From the NCBI RefSeq assembly GCF_013004105.1, contig NZ_CP053085.1, forward strand, positions 1,612,001 to 1,676,000: a DNA stretch of 64,000 bases, given 5' to 3'. The translations under genes were made by a program, and so were the position numbers. This document shows positions 8,793-16,565 of the stretch, piece by piece. The number at the start of each line of letters is the position of its first letter. Positions within the stretch are counted from its first letter, which is position 1. Under the pieces are notes generated by a model. That model saw only the letters and a program-made list of their open reading frames with translations. It ran no database searches and was not told where the DNA came from. The DNA comes from Gemmatimonas groenlandica. Its GTDB lineage: Bacteria; Gemmatimonadota; Gemmatimonadetes; Gemmatimonadales; Gemmatimonadaceae.

Positions 8793-9625
8793 TAACGGAC
8801 CACCGAGTAGAGGACGAAGGCCGCGAGCAGGAACAGGACGACGCGCCATCCCTCGGCGCGCCCCTGCAGTCGCACAAGGAGCACGGCCAAGAGCGGCGTC
8901 GCGACAGCGACGCCCACGGGAATGGGAGTCAGCGGCGCCGGTCCGCCCATAGCACGATGGACCGCGAGGGGCAGCGCCAAGCCACCCAACACAGCCGATA
9001 CCCGTCCAATGTAGCGCGGACCGTGCTGAAGCACCGGATGCCCGAGGGCCGTGGCGACGCGAAGCCCGTGCCGCCAGCCGGCGCGGAGGGCCCAGTCGCG
9101 TAGGGCGAGATGCCCCACGTTGTACAGGACGAGAAAGCCGAGCACGACCAGCAGCGCCGACGCGCCGACACCGAAGAGCAGCAGCGCCACGAGCGAGCAG
9201 GCCGGCAACCAAGCGGCCCAGACGAGGCGATCGCCGACGCTGCCGAGGGGACCGCAGAGCGCCGTGCGGAAGCGCTCAATGCGCTGCGGAGCGACTTGCT
9301 CCACTTCAGCCCGGGCGAGGGCGCCAATGGCGAGGGAGGCGAGATAGGGGTGGGCGTTGAAGTAGACCGACTGCCGCGCCAGTGCCTCACGGTAGAGCTG
9401 CCCGTCCACGCCACCGGGGAGCTGTCGCAGGGCGGGTTCGACGCAGAAGCCCACCCCATTGCCGACCAGGATCTCGTAGTTCCACGAGCCCTGAATGGCC
9501 AGGCAGCGCAGATACATGGACAGGCGCAGGGCGGTGTCCATTTCCGGCGCCGACGCCATGCCCGGCACGGGCATGCTGACCGTGTCGGTGCGCAGCGCGT
9601 TCTGACCGAGCAGTTCGTCAGGCAC
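8792..9625 (-). CDS. PTS mannose/fructose/sorbose family, EIID membrane component
   Basis: This is a 277-residue membrane protein of the mannose-type PTS. The N-terminal half is amphipathic, as usual for EIID, with LYLRCLAIQGSWNYE-like and GNGVGFCVEPAL segments and later YFNAHPYLASLAIG and FRTALCGPLGSVGDRLVW, which are typical of the family. The C-terminal half has four or five membrane segments. With EIIC it forms the sugar channel. It overlaps the EIIC end by 8 bp and the HPr start by one base. The sugar cannot be read from the sequence. Confidence 0.9.
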   Translation of the reverse strand: MPDELLGQNALRTDTVSMPVPGMASAPEMDTALRLSMYLRCLAIQGSWNYEILVGNGVGFCVEPALRQLPGGVDGQLYREALARQSVYFNAHPYLASLAIGALARAEVEQVAPQRIERFRTALCGPLGSVGDRLVWAAWLPACSLVALLLFGVGASALLVVLGFLVLYNVGHLALRDWALRAGWRHGLRVATALGHPVLQHGPRYIGRVSAVLGGLALPLAVHRAMGGPAPLTPIPVGVAVATPLLAVLLVRLQGRAEGWRVVLFLLAAFVLYSVVR

Positions 9626-10331
9626 CGAGCACCACCATCAACGTGCCCATGGCCAGGGAGATCAGGAACAGTCGGCGGGTGCCACTGATGGCGTGAAAAT
9701 CCTTCCAAACAGCGGCGGCGGCAACTGCAGCCACGCACGTGACCACGATGGCGCGCGAGAGGTCCTCAGGCACGTTCCAGCGGCCGTTCACCCGTTCAGC
9801 AAGGAGATACCCGGGAATGAAGCAGAGCGCGCCCAGTAGTGCCGCCCGAACGAGATCGAGCGTCATGCCGAACACCTGAAGCCCGACGACCGTATTGCGA
9901 TTGCCGGCGGCGAGCTGACCAAGACGTGGACGCGCAAAGCTGGCGATGATCTGGCGATGCTTGATCATGGTCAGCCCTCCGATCCACGCCGTGGCGATGC
10001 CGAGCGCGACCGCGACGGCAAAGGCACCGGCCAAGGGCATCGATCCCGCGGTGACACCGGTGGCAGCCACGGCACCGGCCACGACTGATGCACTGCCCCA
10101 CTCGGGATAGCGGGAGGCGCCGACCGGCAAGGCTTCAAGCGCCAGACACTCGAGCGCCGCACCGCAGACGAGACCGGCCATCGGCGCGCCGACGAAGGCG
10201 CCACCCAGCGTCGCGGCCACAATCGGGCGCGAAAACATAGCCTGCGGGAAACTGACCACGTCGAGCCCGCAGACACCGGCCAGGAGTGACAACGGCAGGA
10301 TGTCGAGCCACCATGTCGGCGCCGCCATCAC
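9618..10331 (-). CDS. PTS mannose/fructose/sorbose family, EIIC membrane component
   Basis: This 237-residue protein is almost entirely hydrophobic, with seven or eight membrane segments. Its N-terminal region (LLAGVCGLDVVSFPQAMFSRPIVAA) and the following GALVGAPMAGLVCGAALECLALEALPVG-like stretch match EIIC of the sorbose/mannose class. It pairs with EIID to form the transmembrane channel. It overlaps EIIB by 4 bp and EIID by 8 bp, so the four PTS genes are made as a tight block. Confidence 0.88.
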   Translation of the reverse strand: MMAAPTWWLDILPLSLLAGVCGLDVVSFPQAMFSRPIVAATLGGAFVGAPMAGLVCGAALECLALEALPVGASRYPEWGSASVVAGAVAATGVTAGSMPLAGAFAVAVALGIATAWIGGLTMIKHRQIIASFARPRLGQLAAGNRNTVVGLQVFGMTLDLVRAALLGALCFIPGYLLAERVNGRWNVPEDLSRAIVVTCVAAVAAAAVWKDFHAISGTRRLFLISLAMGTLMVVLGA

Positions 10332-10822
10332 GCGCCCGTGGTGGACGTCAGCAGTTCGCCGAGCGGCACCGGGCGGGCGCTGGGCACATCTTGCGCCGAC
10401 ACATCGACCCCCTGCGCGGCAATGTCACGCAGCCCCTGCTCTTCGGGGGGCGTGAGAAACACGAATCGCAGCCGCTGCACGCGACCAGGCGAGTGATGCA
10501 CGCCGCCCACGTTCACGGCGCGGATGCGCCCGTCGGCCTGGGCGACGAGTCGGCCCATCGTGCCGATGTCGCCGACGAGCACGATGCCAGGCTCGGGACG
10601 TTTCTGCAGCTCAGCGAGGTGCGCGGCGGCATCGTCGACCGTGTAGAACAGGACCGACATCTCGGGGGGCACGCCCATGCGATAGAGCTCTTGTTCCCAC
10701 TCGCTCGACGCGACCTCGTCGTCGACCAGGACGATGAAACGGAGCTCCAGCGGTTGCCCCCAGCCGACTACCACCTGGCCGTGAATGAGTCGATCGTCGA
10801 TGCGGTACAGCGCGATGGGCAT
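10328..10822 (-). CDS. PTS mannose/fructose/sorbose family, EIIB component
   Basis: This is a 164-residue soluble EIIB. The phosphorylated histidine is His14 in the N-terminal motif YRIDDRLIHGQVVVGW, which is diagnostic of the mannose/sorbose subfamily. EIIB receives phosphate from EIIA and passes it to the sugar as it crosses the EIIC/EIID channel. The length is typical. The gene follows EIIA after 4 bp and overlaps EIIC by 4 bp. Confidence 0.94.
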   Translation of the reverse strand: MPIALYRIDDRLIHGQVVVGWGQPLELRFIVLVDDEVASSEWEQELYRMGVPPEMSVLFYTVDDAAAHLAELQKRPEPGIVLVGDIGTMGRLVAQADGRIRAVNVGGVHHSPGRVQRLRFVFLTPPEEQGLRDIAAQGVDVSAQDVPSARPVPLGELLTSTTGA

Positions 10823-10826
10823 GGGC

Positions 10827-11258
10827 TCAGCCGCCGTATACGGCCATCGACGCGCGACCGCGTTCGAGCGCCGCGTTCACGGCGACGACAGGATCGACCG
10901 CGTCCTGCATCGCGAAATCGAGGAGCAACGAGAGGTTGATCCCGGTGACGAGCAGGACACCCGGGCGCGCCCGGATCATGCGCCGTACGGCCATCGTACA
11001 GCTCCCGGCGGGCAAGTCGGTGAAGATCACGCGCGCACCGGTGTCATCAACCGCGCGCGCGAGTGTGCCCTGAATGTCGTCGAGGCACAGCCCGCTGTTG
11101 GACATCGCCAGGAACGACGAGCCCCGGCCGGTGATCTGGTCCACGGCCGAGATGATGCCGGTGGCAAAGGATCCATGACCGGCAACGATGGCACGGACCG
11201 TCGCTGGTGCGACGTCGGTGTCGGTCGTGGTGCTCACGCGTGCATCCCCATCACTCAT
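10827..11258 (-). CDS. PTS mannose-type EIIA component
   Basis: This EIIA domain protein has its active histidine in VAGHGSFATGIISAV, corresponding to the His near residue 10 of mannose EIIA proteins. The rest matches the fold, with IFTDLPAGSCTMAVRR and LLVTGINLSLLLDFA. It carries phosphate from HPr to EIIB. The start is ambiguous: an AGGAGG lies directly before two adjacent ATG codons (11261 and 11258), and a GTG at 11237 with a GGGG upstream is another candidate. Using 11258, it overlaps the HPr kinase end by 8 bp. Confidence 0.88.
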   Translation of the reverse strand: MSDGDARVSTTTDTDVAPATVRAIVAGHGSFATGIISAVDQITGRGSSFLAMSNSGLCLDDIQGTLARAVDDTGARVIFTDLPAGSCTMAVRRMIRARPGVLLVTGINLSLLLDFAMQDAVDPVVAVNAALERGRASMAVYGG

Positions 11259-12225
11259 CATCCTCCTGCAGGTATCGCTGAACGTCGGACGTCCGGCGCA
11301 TCTGGCCAATCAACCGTTCGTTGAAGGCCGTGGCCGAATCATAGCCGCGATAATACCGCAAGAGATGGTTCATCGCGATGACTTCGGCGATGACGGTGAT
11401 GTTCTTGCCGGGATTGAGGTGTACCGTGATTTTCGGGACCTCGACACCGAGAATATCCTGCGTCTGCACGTCGAGACCGGTGCGATCGACCGTGGCCTCG
11501 GCGTCCCACTCTTCCAGCACGACGACCACTTCGAGTCGTTTCTGCTGGCGCACGGCATGAATGCCGAAGATCGCCGGCACGTCGAGCAGGCCGACGCCAC
11601 GGATCTCCATGAAATGCCGCTGCAACTCATGGCCCTTGCCAATGAGCACATCGTTGCCACGGCGAGAGACGAACACGAGGTCGTCCGCCACGAGCCGATG
11701 GCCGCGCTCGACGAGATCGAGCACGCACTCCGACTTGCCGATCCCGCTCTTGCCGGTGAAGAAGAGGCCCACGCCGTACACGTCGGCGAGCGAGCCGTGC
11801 AGCGTGGTCGTGGGCGCAAACTGATCGGCGAGGTAGGGCTTGATGAGGCGATAGAACTCAGCCGTCTTCAGGCGCGAGCGTAGGATCGCGACGCCGGCTT
11901 CTTCGGCGAGCTTGACGAGCGGCTCAGGCGGATCGAGGTGCTTCGTGATGAACGCGCAGGGGAGCGGAAAGCCGAAGAACTGCTCGAGATTACTGATGCG
12001 CAGCTCTTCGCTGAGCGACTGCAGATAGGTGATCTCGGTTTCGCCGAGGACCTGAATGCGCTGATACGGGAAGCGATTGATATAGCCGGCAAGGACGAGC
12101 CCCGGGCTTGACGCCTCGGGGCTCGTGATCTCACGGTCAAGACCGGATGCCGAACCAAGCAGCTCGAGTTCGAGCGGATCCTTCATCCGTTCGAAGAGCG
12201 TGCCGACTGTCAGGCGTCGACTCAC
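11251..12225 (-). CDS. hprK: HPr kinase/phosphorylase
   Basis: This bifunctional enzyme phosphorylates and dephosphorylates Ser46 of HPr in response to metabolic state. The 324-residue length is normal. It has the N-terminal domain of the family, then the P-loop GKSGIGKSE near residue 158, an ADDLV motif, and the signature MEIRGVGLLDVPAIFG that defines HprK. It lies directly upstream of the PTS EII genes and overlaps hpf (GTGA). In this genome it therefore probably sets whether HPr serves transport or regulation. No CcpA-like partner is visible in the window. Confidence 0.96.
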   Translation of the reverse strand: MSRRLTVGTLFERMKDPLELELLGSASGLDREITSPEASSPGLVLAGYINRFPYQRIQVLGETEITYLQSLSEELRISNLEQFFGFPLPCAFITKHLDPPEPLVKLAEEAGVAILRSRLKTAEFYRLIKPYLADQFAPTTTLHGSLADVYGVGLFFTGKSGIGKSECVLDLVERGHRLVADDLVFVSRRGNDVLIGKGHELQRHFMEIRGVGLLDVPAIFGIHAVRQQKRLEVVVVLEEWDAEATVDRTGLDVQTQDILGVEVPKITVHLNPGKNITVIAEVIAMNHLLRYYRGYDSATAFNERLIGQMRRTSDVQRYLQEDDE

Positions 12226-12533
12226 CCGGTGCGATCCCCGTCGGTCGGGACGCGCCGCGAGCGGCGCACACGTGACACCTGGCTTTCAAGCCGGTGTACG
12301 GCAGCGCTCAGGGCCGGCGCGAACGCACGCGCATCGGCATGGACGAATAGCTCTCGCGATCGCGCGCGTTGCAGCACGATCTCGACGCGGCGGGTCTCAC
12401 CGTCTCCGACGAAACGCACGATGGCGTTGGCAACGCGATGCAATCGCTTCGCGAGGCGGATGACGGCGGCTTCGGCCTGTGCACGGAGCGATTCCGTGAC
12501 TTCGGCATGGTGCGCGTGCAGGATGATCTCCAT
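12222..12533 (-). CDS. hpf: Ribosome hibernation promoting factor, short form (HPF/RaiA family)
   Basis: This 103-residue protein has the single HPF/YfiA domain: EIILHAHHAEVTESLRAQAE, then RVEIVLQRAR and ELFVHADARAF, then a basic C-terminal tail (SRVRRSRRVP). Such proteins bind the 30S decoding site and silence ribosomes when growth slows. It lacks the C-terminal dimerisation domain of long HPFs. Placement next to hprK and PTS genes matches the rpoN-hpf-PTS arrangement known from proteobacteria, although rpoN and rapZ are missing here. It overlaps both neighbours by 1-4 bp. Confidence 0.88.
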   Translation of the reverse strand: MEIILHAHHAEVTESLRAQAEAAVIRLAKRLHRVANAIVRFVGDGETRRVEIVLQRARSRELFVHADARAFAPALSAAVHRLESQVSRVRRSRRVPTDGDRTG

Positions 12534-13678
12534 CAGCGACCTTCCTCCTTTCCCACCACCTGGCGGAGGTGAGCTTCAGTCTCTGTGGCGGCGTTGTCCC
12601 AGGTAAATGCCTCGGCGAAACGCCGCGCGGCGATCCCCAGGCGTTCGACGAGCGCTCGCTCGCCGCTGAGGTACCGCATCGACTCGGCCATCGCAGCGAC
12701 ATCGCCGTGCGGAACGAGAAAGCCTGTCTCGCCATGCCGCACGGACTCGCGAATACCCGGAGAATTCGACGCAATCACCGGAGTCCCGCTTGCCGCTGCC
12801 TCCAGATTCGTAATCCCCCATCCCTCTTTAGGTGATGCGAACACAAACGCCCAAGCCCGTCGAAGAAGGGCGCACTTCTGAGTCTCGTCAATACGTCCTA
12901 AAAACCGTACCCGCGAGTCCACCCCAAGGGTTCTTGCCAACTCTTCAAGCTCGGCGCGGAATTCGCCAGCCCCTGCGATCTCCAGTGTAGCCTCCGGAAC
13001 GCCACATTGTGCAAACGACCGGAGCACCAGGTCGACCCCTTTGTACTTCTTGAGGCGGCCGAGGTAGGCAAAAACGGGACGATCCGCACGCTGAGAGAGA
13101 TCAGGAGTGTATAATCCGGTATCAATACCCGGGAAAATCACGCGAATCCGATCCCGGCGCACTCCCCGGGAGACAAGGTCATCCCGGGTACTCTCACTGA
13201 TGGCCTCGAACGCGCAGTGGCGGTACACGACGGGCAGCGGTCGCTCGGCCAGCCACACCGCCGTGGCCAAGGGTGCGGCAAGCTCCTGAAAAGCGGTGCC
13301 ACCGAACAGGTGCGGGACCAGCGCCACGATCGGAGGCGCCTGCCACCACGGCGTGAATACCGGCACCTTGTTGATGTCCTCGACCAATACGTCGAAATGC
13401 CGATCGGCGAAGTGCGCGTGCCAGTGCTTTCGCACCAGCAACGGGAACGTGGCGCGCGTACCGACACGATGCACGTCAATGCCGTCGAGCGTGGCCCGCG
13501 GCGGGCAGCCGGGCCATCCGCCACACAGCAGGGTCACCTGATGCCCTCGGCTGGCGAGGCGACCAAAGATCTCGTGCAGATGAATCTCAGCGCCGCCAGC
13601 GAGCGGATTCTCCCGGCACTGCCAGTTGACGACGGCGATCCGCAGCCGGTCGCCCGGACGTGCGGCGGTGCCGGTCAC
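12533..13678 (-). CDS. Glycosyltransferase family 4 protein
   Basis: This is a 381-residue retaining glycosyltransferase of the GT-B fold. It starts with RIAVVNWQCRENPLAGGAE and has a glycine-rich loop typical of family 4, then VFAYLGRLKKYKGVDLVL, where the donor-binding half begins. The conserved EGWGITNLEAAASGTPVIA block follows, with the catalytic E-x7-E arrangement. The acceptor and product are unknown. The GTG start overlaps nusB and the stop overlaps hpf. The stretch from about 12,780 to 13,150 is visibly less GC-rich than its surroundings. Confidence 0.9.
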   Translation of the reverse strand: MTGTAARPGDRLRIAVVNWQCRENPLAGGAEIHLHEIFGRLASRGHQVTLLCGGWPGCPPRATLDGIDVHRVGTRATFPLLVRKHWHAHFADRHFDVLVEDINKVPVFTPWWQAPPIVALVPHLFGGTAFQELAAPLATAVWLAERPLPVVYRHCAFEAISESTRDDLVSRGVRRDRIRVIFPGIDTGLYTPDLSQRADRPVFAYLGRLKKYKGVDLVLRSFAQCGVPEATLEIAGAGEFRAELEELARTLGVDSRVRFLGRIDETQKCALLRRAWAFVFASPKEGWGITNLEAAASGTPVIASNSPGIRESVRHGETGFLVPHGDVAAMAESMRYLSGERALVERLGIAARRFAEAFTWDNAATETEAHLRQVVGKEEGR

Positions 13679-14190
13679 AGGCGCCCGAGTTTGCGGGCGT
13701 AGGCGTCGAGCACACCGTTCACGAACCGCGCGCTGCGCGTCGTGCCGTAGCGTTCGGCCAAGTGAACGGCCTCTTGCAGGACCACTTTTACCGGCGTCTC
13801 ATTGCGATCGAGCTCGGCGGCCGCGAGGCGGAGCACGCTACGCTCGATGGCACCGAGTCGTTCGAGTCGCCAGTTGTTGGTGACCTGCGCGAGGTCGGCA
13901 TCGAGCTCGGCACACTTGTCGGCGACGGTGGCCACCAGGCGTGACGCGAACTGCCGCTCCTCGGGATCGACGGCCAGATCGTCGAACACGTGCGTGGCGA
14001 TCTTGCGGAGCTGCGTGAGATCACGGAGGTCGGCGGCGTACAGCGCCTGGAGTGCGCGGGCGCGCCCGCGGGTTTCCACGCGCTCGACCTTCGTCGCGGC
14101 GCGATTACCACGAGAGCGGCGACCGGCGCGAGGCGCCAGCGGTTCCTGGACGGGCGTGTCCCAGAACGCGTCATCCTGCATGTTGGTCAC
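13675..14190 (-). CDS. nusB: Transcription antitermination factor NusB
   Basis: This 171-residue protein has the NusB helical domain from about residue 40: RARALQALYAADL near the start, and LERLGAIERSVLRLAAAEL and VVLQEAVHLAERYGTTRSARFVNGVLDA near the end. It binds the boxA RNA element with NusE to support rRNA transcription. About 38 basic N-terminal residues are extra compared with short NusB proteins. The GTG at 14190 overlaps the ribH stop (TAGTG). The ribH-nusB pairing is very common in bacteria. Confidence 0.95.
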   Translation of the reverse strand: MTNMQDDAFWDTPVQEPLAPRAGRRSRGNRAATKVERVETRGRARALQALYAADLRDLTQLRKIATHVFDDLAVDPEERQFASRLVATVADKCAELDADLAQVTNNWRLERLGAIERSVLRLAAAELDRNETPVKVVLQEAVHLAERYGTTRSARFVNGVLDAYARKLGRL

Positions 14191-14681
14191 TATTCGTCCC
14201 CTTCGAACTCTTCGGCGGGCGTGACCTGGTCGAACAGATCGAGCATTTCGAGCGCTGCCATCGCGGCTTCGGCGCCCTTGTTCCCATGCACGCCACCGGC
14301 GCGCGCCTCGGCCTGTTCCATGTTGTCCGTGGTGAGGACGCCCATCGTGACCGGCACATCAAAATCGCGCATGGCGTCCATGAGACCGCGTGAGGTTTCG
14401 CCGGCGACGATGTCGAAGTGCGGTGTATCGCCGCGCACGACGGCGCCAACCGCAACCGCGGCGTCGTAGCGTTCCGTGGCGAGTGCACGGCGCACCGCGA
14501 CCGGGATCTCCCACGCCCCCGGGACCCAGAGCACGTCGATGTCTTCGAACTTCACGCCCTGCCCTACCAGCGCGCCCACCGCCCCTTCGGCGAGCGGCAT
14601 GGTGATGCCCTCGTTGAAGCGACTGGCGATGACGACAATGCGGCGACCTTCACCGCGCGGACTACCGTTGAACTCGGCCAT
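14190..14681 (-). CDS. ribH: 6,7-dimethyl-8-ribityllumazine synthase
   Basis: This is lumazine synthase of 163 residues, which condenses dihydroxybutanone phosphate with the ribityl-aminouracil intermediate. It has VVIASRFNEGIT near the start, VPGAWEIPVAVRRAL, the substrate loop AVVRGDTPHFD with the catalytic histidine, and GVLTTDNMEQAEARAGG. It ends with an acidic tail (EEFEGDE). It follows ribBA by 12 bp and is coupled to nusB. Confidence 0.97.
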   Translation of the reverse strand: MAEFNGSPRGEGRRIVVIASRFNEGITMPLAEGAVGALVGQGVKFEDIDVLWVPGAWEIPVAVRRALATERYDAAVAVGAVVRGDTPHFDIVAGETSRGLMDAMRDFDVPVTMGVLTTDNMEQAEARAGGVHGNKGAEAAMAALEMLDLFDQVTPAEEFEGDE

Positions 14682-14693
14682 CAGGAATACGTC

Positions 14694-15938
14694 TCAGATT
14701 GCGAACAGGTGACCGAGCTTGGTGCGCTTCGTTTCGAGGTACGAGGCGTTTTCGTCGGTGGAGGGAGCTTCGATGCGGACCCGATCCTTGAGGATCAGAC
14801 CGTAGCCATCGAGGCCCACGAGCTTGCGGGGATTGTTGGTCAGCAGGCGAATGGAGCGCGCGCCCATATCGAGCAGAATCTGTGCACCGATGCCGTAATT
14901 GCGCAGATCCGCCTTGAAGCCAAGTTGCTCATTGGCTTCGACGGTGTCAGCGCCTTTGTCCTGCAGCTCGTACGCCTTGAGCTTGTTGAGCAGCCCGATC
15001 CCGCGGCCTTCCTGATCGAGGTACACGATGACGCCCTTGCCTTCGGCCTGAATCATCTGCATCGCCGTCTCGAGCTGCCAGCCGCAGTCGCAGCGGCGCG
15101 AGTGGAAGACGTCGCCCGTGAGACACTTCGAGTGCATGCGCACCAGCACGCCGTCGGCCTCCGTCACGTCGCCGAACGCGATGGCGATGTGCTCGCGCGC
15201 GTCGACGTCGTTCTTGTAGCCGACGATACGCCACTCACCATACTCGGTGGGGAGTCGCGCCTCGGCCACGCGATGCACCAGACGTTCGTGCTTGAGGCGA
15301 TACGCCACGAGTTGCGCGATCGTGATGAACGTGAGGCCGTGCGCTTTGGCGAACACTTCAAGTTGCGGGCGACGTGCGGTCGTGCCGTCCTTGTTCAGGA
15401 TTTCGCAGATCACGCCGGCCGAGCGTAAGCCGGCAAGCCGCGCGAGATCGACGGCCGCCTCGGTGTGTCCCACGCGCTGCAGTACGCCACCGTCACGCGC
15501 ACGAAGCGGGTGAATGTGCCCGGGCACGCGAAGGTCGGCGCGCGTGCTGCTGGGATCGACGGCCACGCGAATGGTGGTAGCGCGATCGCTGGCACTGATG
15601 CCGGTGCTCACGCCGTATTTCGCGGCGGCATCGATGCTCACCGTGAAGGCGGTGTGCATCGCTTCGGTGTTCTCGTCGACCTGCATCTCGAGCCCGAGAT
15701 GGTCGGCCAGCGCGTTCTCCATGGCGAGGCAGATCATGCCCTTCGCCTCGAGCATGAAGTTGACCATTTCGGGCGTCACCATTTCGGCGCCGCAGACGAG
15801 GTCTCCTTCGTTCTCGCGATCTTCATCATCGGCGACGATGACGAACTTGCCCGCCGCAATGTCGGCCAACGCCTGCTCGACTGTGCCGAACGTCATGTCC
15901 TGCGCCTCTTCGCCCGTTACCGCGTCCGCTGCCGTCAT
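14694..15938 (-). CDS. ribBA: Bifunctional 3,4-dihydroxy-2-butanone-4-phosphate synthase / GTP cyclohydrolase II
   Basis: This fused enzyme of 414 residues supplies both precursors of riboflavin. The N-terminal half (about residues 15-210) is the butanone phosphate synthase, with the acidic metal site DDEDRENEGDL and HTEAAVDLARLAGL. The C-terminal half is GTP cyclohydrolase II, with zinc ligands in CLTGDVFHSRRCDCG, then YLDQEGRGIGL and RLLTNNPRKLVGLDGYG. It overlaps ribE by 4 bp. No key residue looks lost. Confidence 0.97.
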   Translation of the reverse strand: MTAADAVTGEEAQDMTFGTVEQALADIAAGKFVIVADDEDRENEGDLVCGAEMVTPEMVNFMLEAKGMICLAMENALADHLGLEMQVDENTEAMHTAFTVSIDAAAKYGVSTGISASDRATTIRVAVDPSSTRADLRVPGHIHPLRARDGGVLQRVGHTEAAVDLARLAGLRSAGVICEILNKDGTTARRPQLEVFAKAHGLTFITIAQLVAYRLKHERLVHRVAEARLPTEYGEWRIVGYKNDVDAREHIAIAFGDVTEADGVLVRMHSKCLTGDVFHSRRCDCGWQLETAMQMIQAEGKGVIVYLDQEGRGIGLLNKLKAYELQDKGADTVEANEQLGFKADLRNYGIGAQILLDMGARSIRLLTNNPRKLVGLDGYGLILKDRVRIEAPSTDENASYLETKRTKLGHLFAI

Positions 15939-16558
15939 GCGACTTCAACCCCTGCGCTGCGCCAAGGCGACAGCAACCGTTCGACGTGCTTTGCAAGCAC
16001 ATCGGCTTCTACATGCACCCGGTCGCCGGCGACGAGTTCGCCGAGCGTGGTGTGCCGTTTGGTGTATTCGATGATGGAGAGTTGCACGCCGTCGTCGAGC
16101 AACGCGTTCACCGTGAGGCTCACGCCGTTGACGGTAATCGAGCCGTGCGCGACCATGAGCGGACGCAAGGCGATGGGAAGAATCACGTCGACAAGCCATG
16201 CGTCGCCGACCTGTTCGGTGCGTGCGACGACACCGAGGTCGTCGACGTGGCCGAGCACCATGTGGCCTCCCAGACGATCGCCGAGTCGCATGGCGCGCTC
16301 GAGGTTGACGTGCGCGTCGGCGCGCCACGCGTCAATCGTGGTGCGGCCGAGCGTGGTGATCACGGCGGCGACGGTGAACCACGTGCTGCCGTCATCGAGC
16401 GCGCCGTGTTCGCGCACGGTCAGGCACGCGCCATTGACGGCGATGCTTTCGCCGTCGACCAGGTCGGTATAGCGGCAGCGGATGCGCAGTTCGCGCCCGG
16501 CCGGCGTGTCGGCGACGTGGGTGATCAGTCCCAGGTCGTCCACGAGCCCCGTGAACAT
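15935..16558 (-). CDS. ribE: Riboflavin synthase, alpha chain
   Basis: This enzyme of 207 residues makes riboflavin from two lumazine molecules. The two homologous lumazine-binding repeats can be seen. The first begins MFTGLVDDLG with SIAVNGACLTV. The second, after about residue 98, has GHMVLGHVDDLGVV and SITVNGVSLTV. It lies 7 bp after ribD and overlaps ribBA by the ATGA pattern. Confidence 0.96.
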   Translation of the reverse strand: MFTGLVDDLGLITHVADTPAGRELRIRCRYTDLVDGESIAVNGACLTVREHGALDDGSTWFTVAAVITTLGRTTIDAWRADAHVNLERAMRLGDRLGGHMVLGHVDDLGVVARTEQVGDAWLVDVILPIALRPLMVAHGSITVNGVSLTVNALLDDGVQLSIIEYTKRHTTLGELVAGDRVHVEADVLAKHVERLLSPWRSAGVEVA

Positions 16559-16565
16559 CCTCTCT

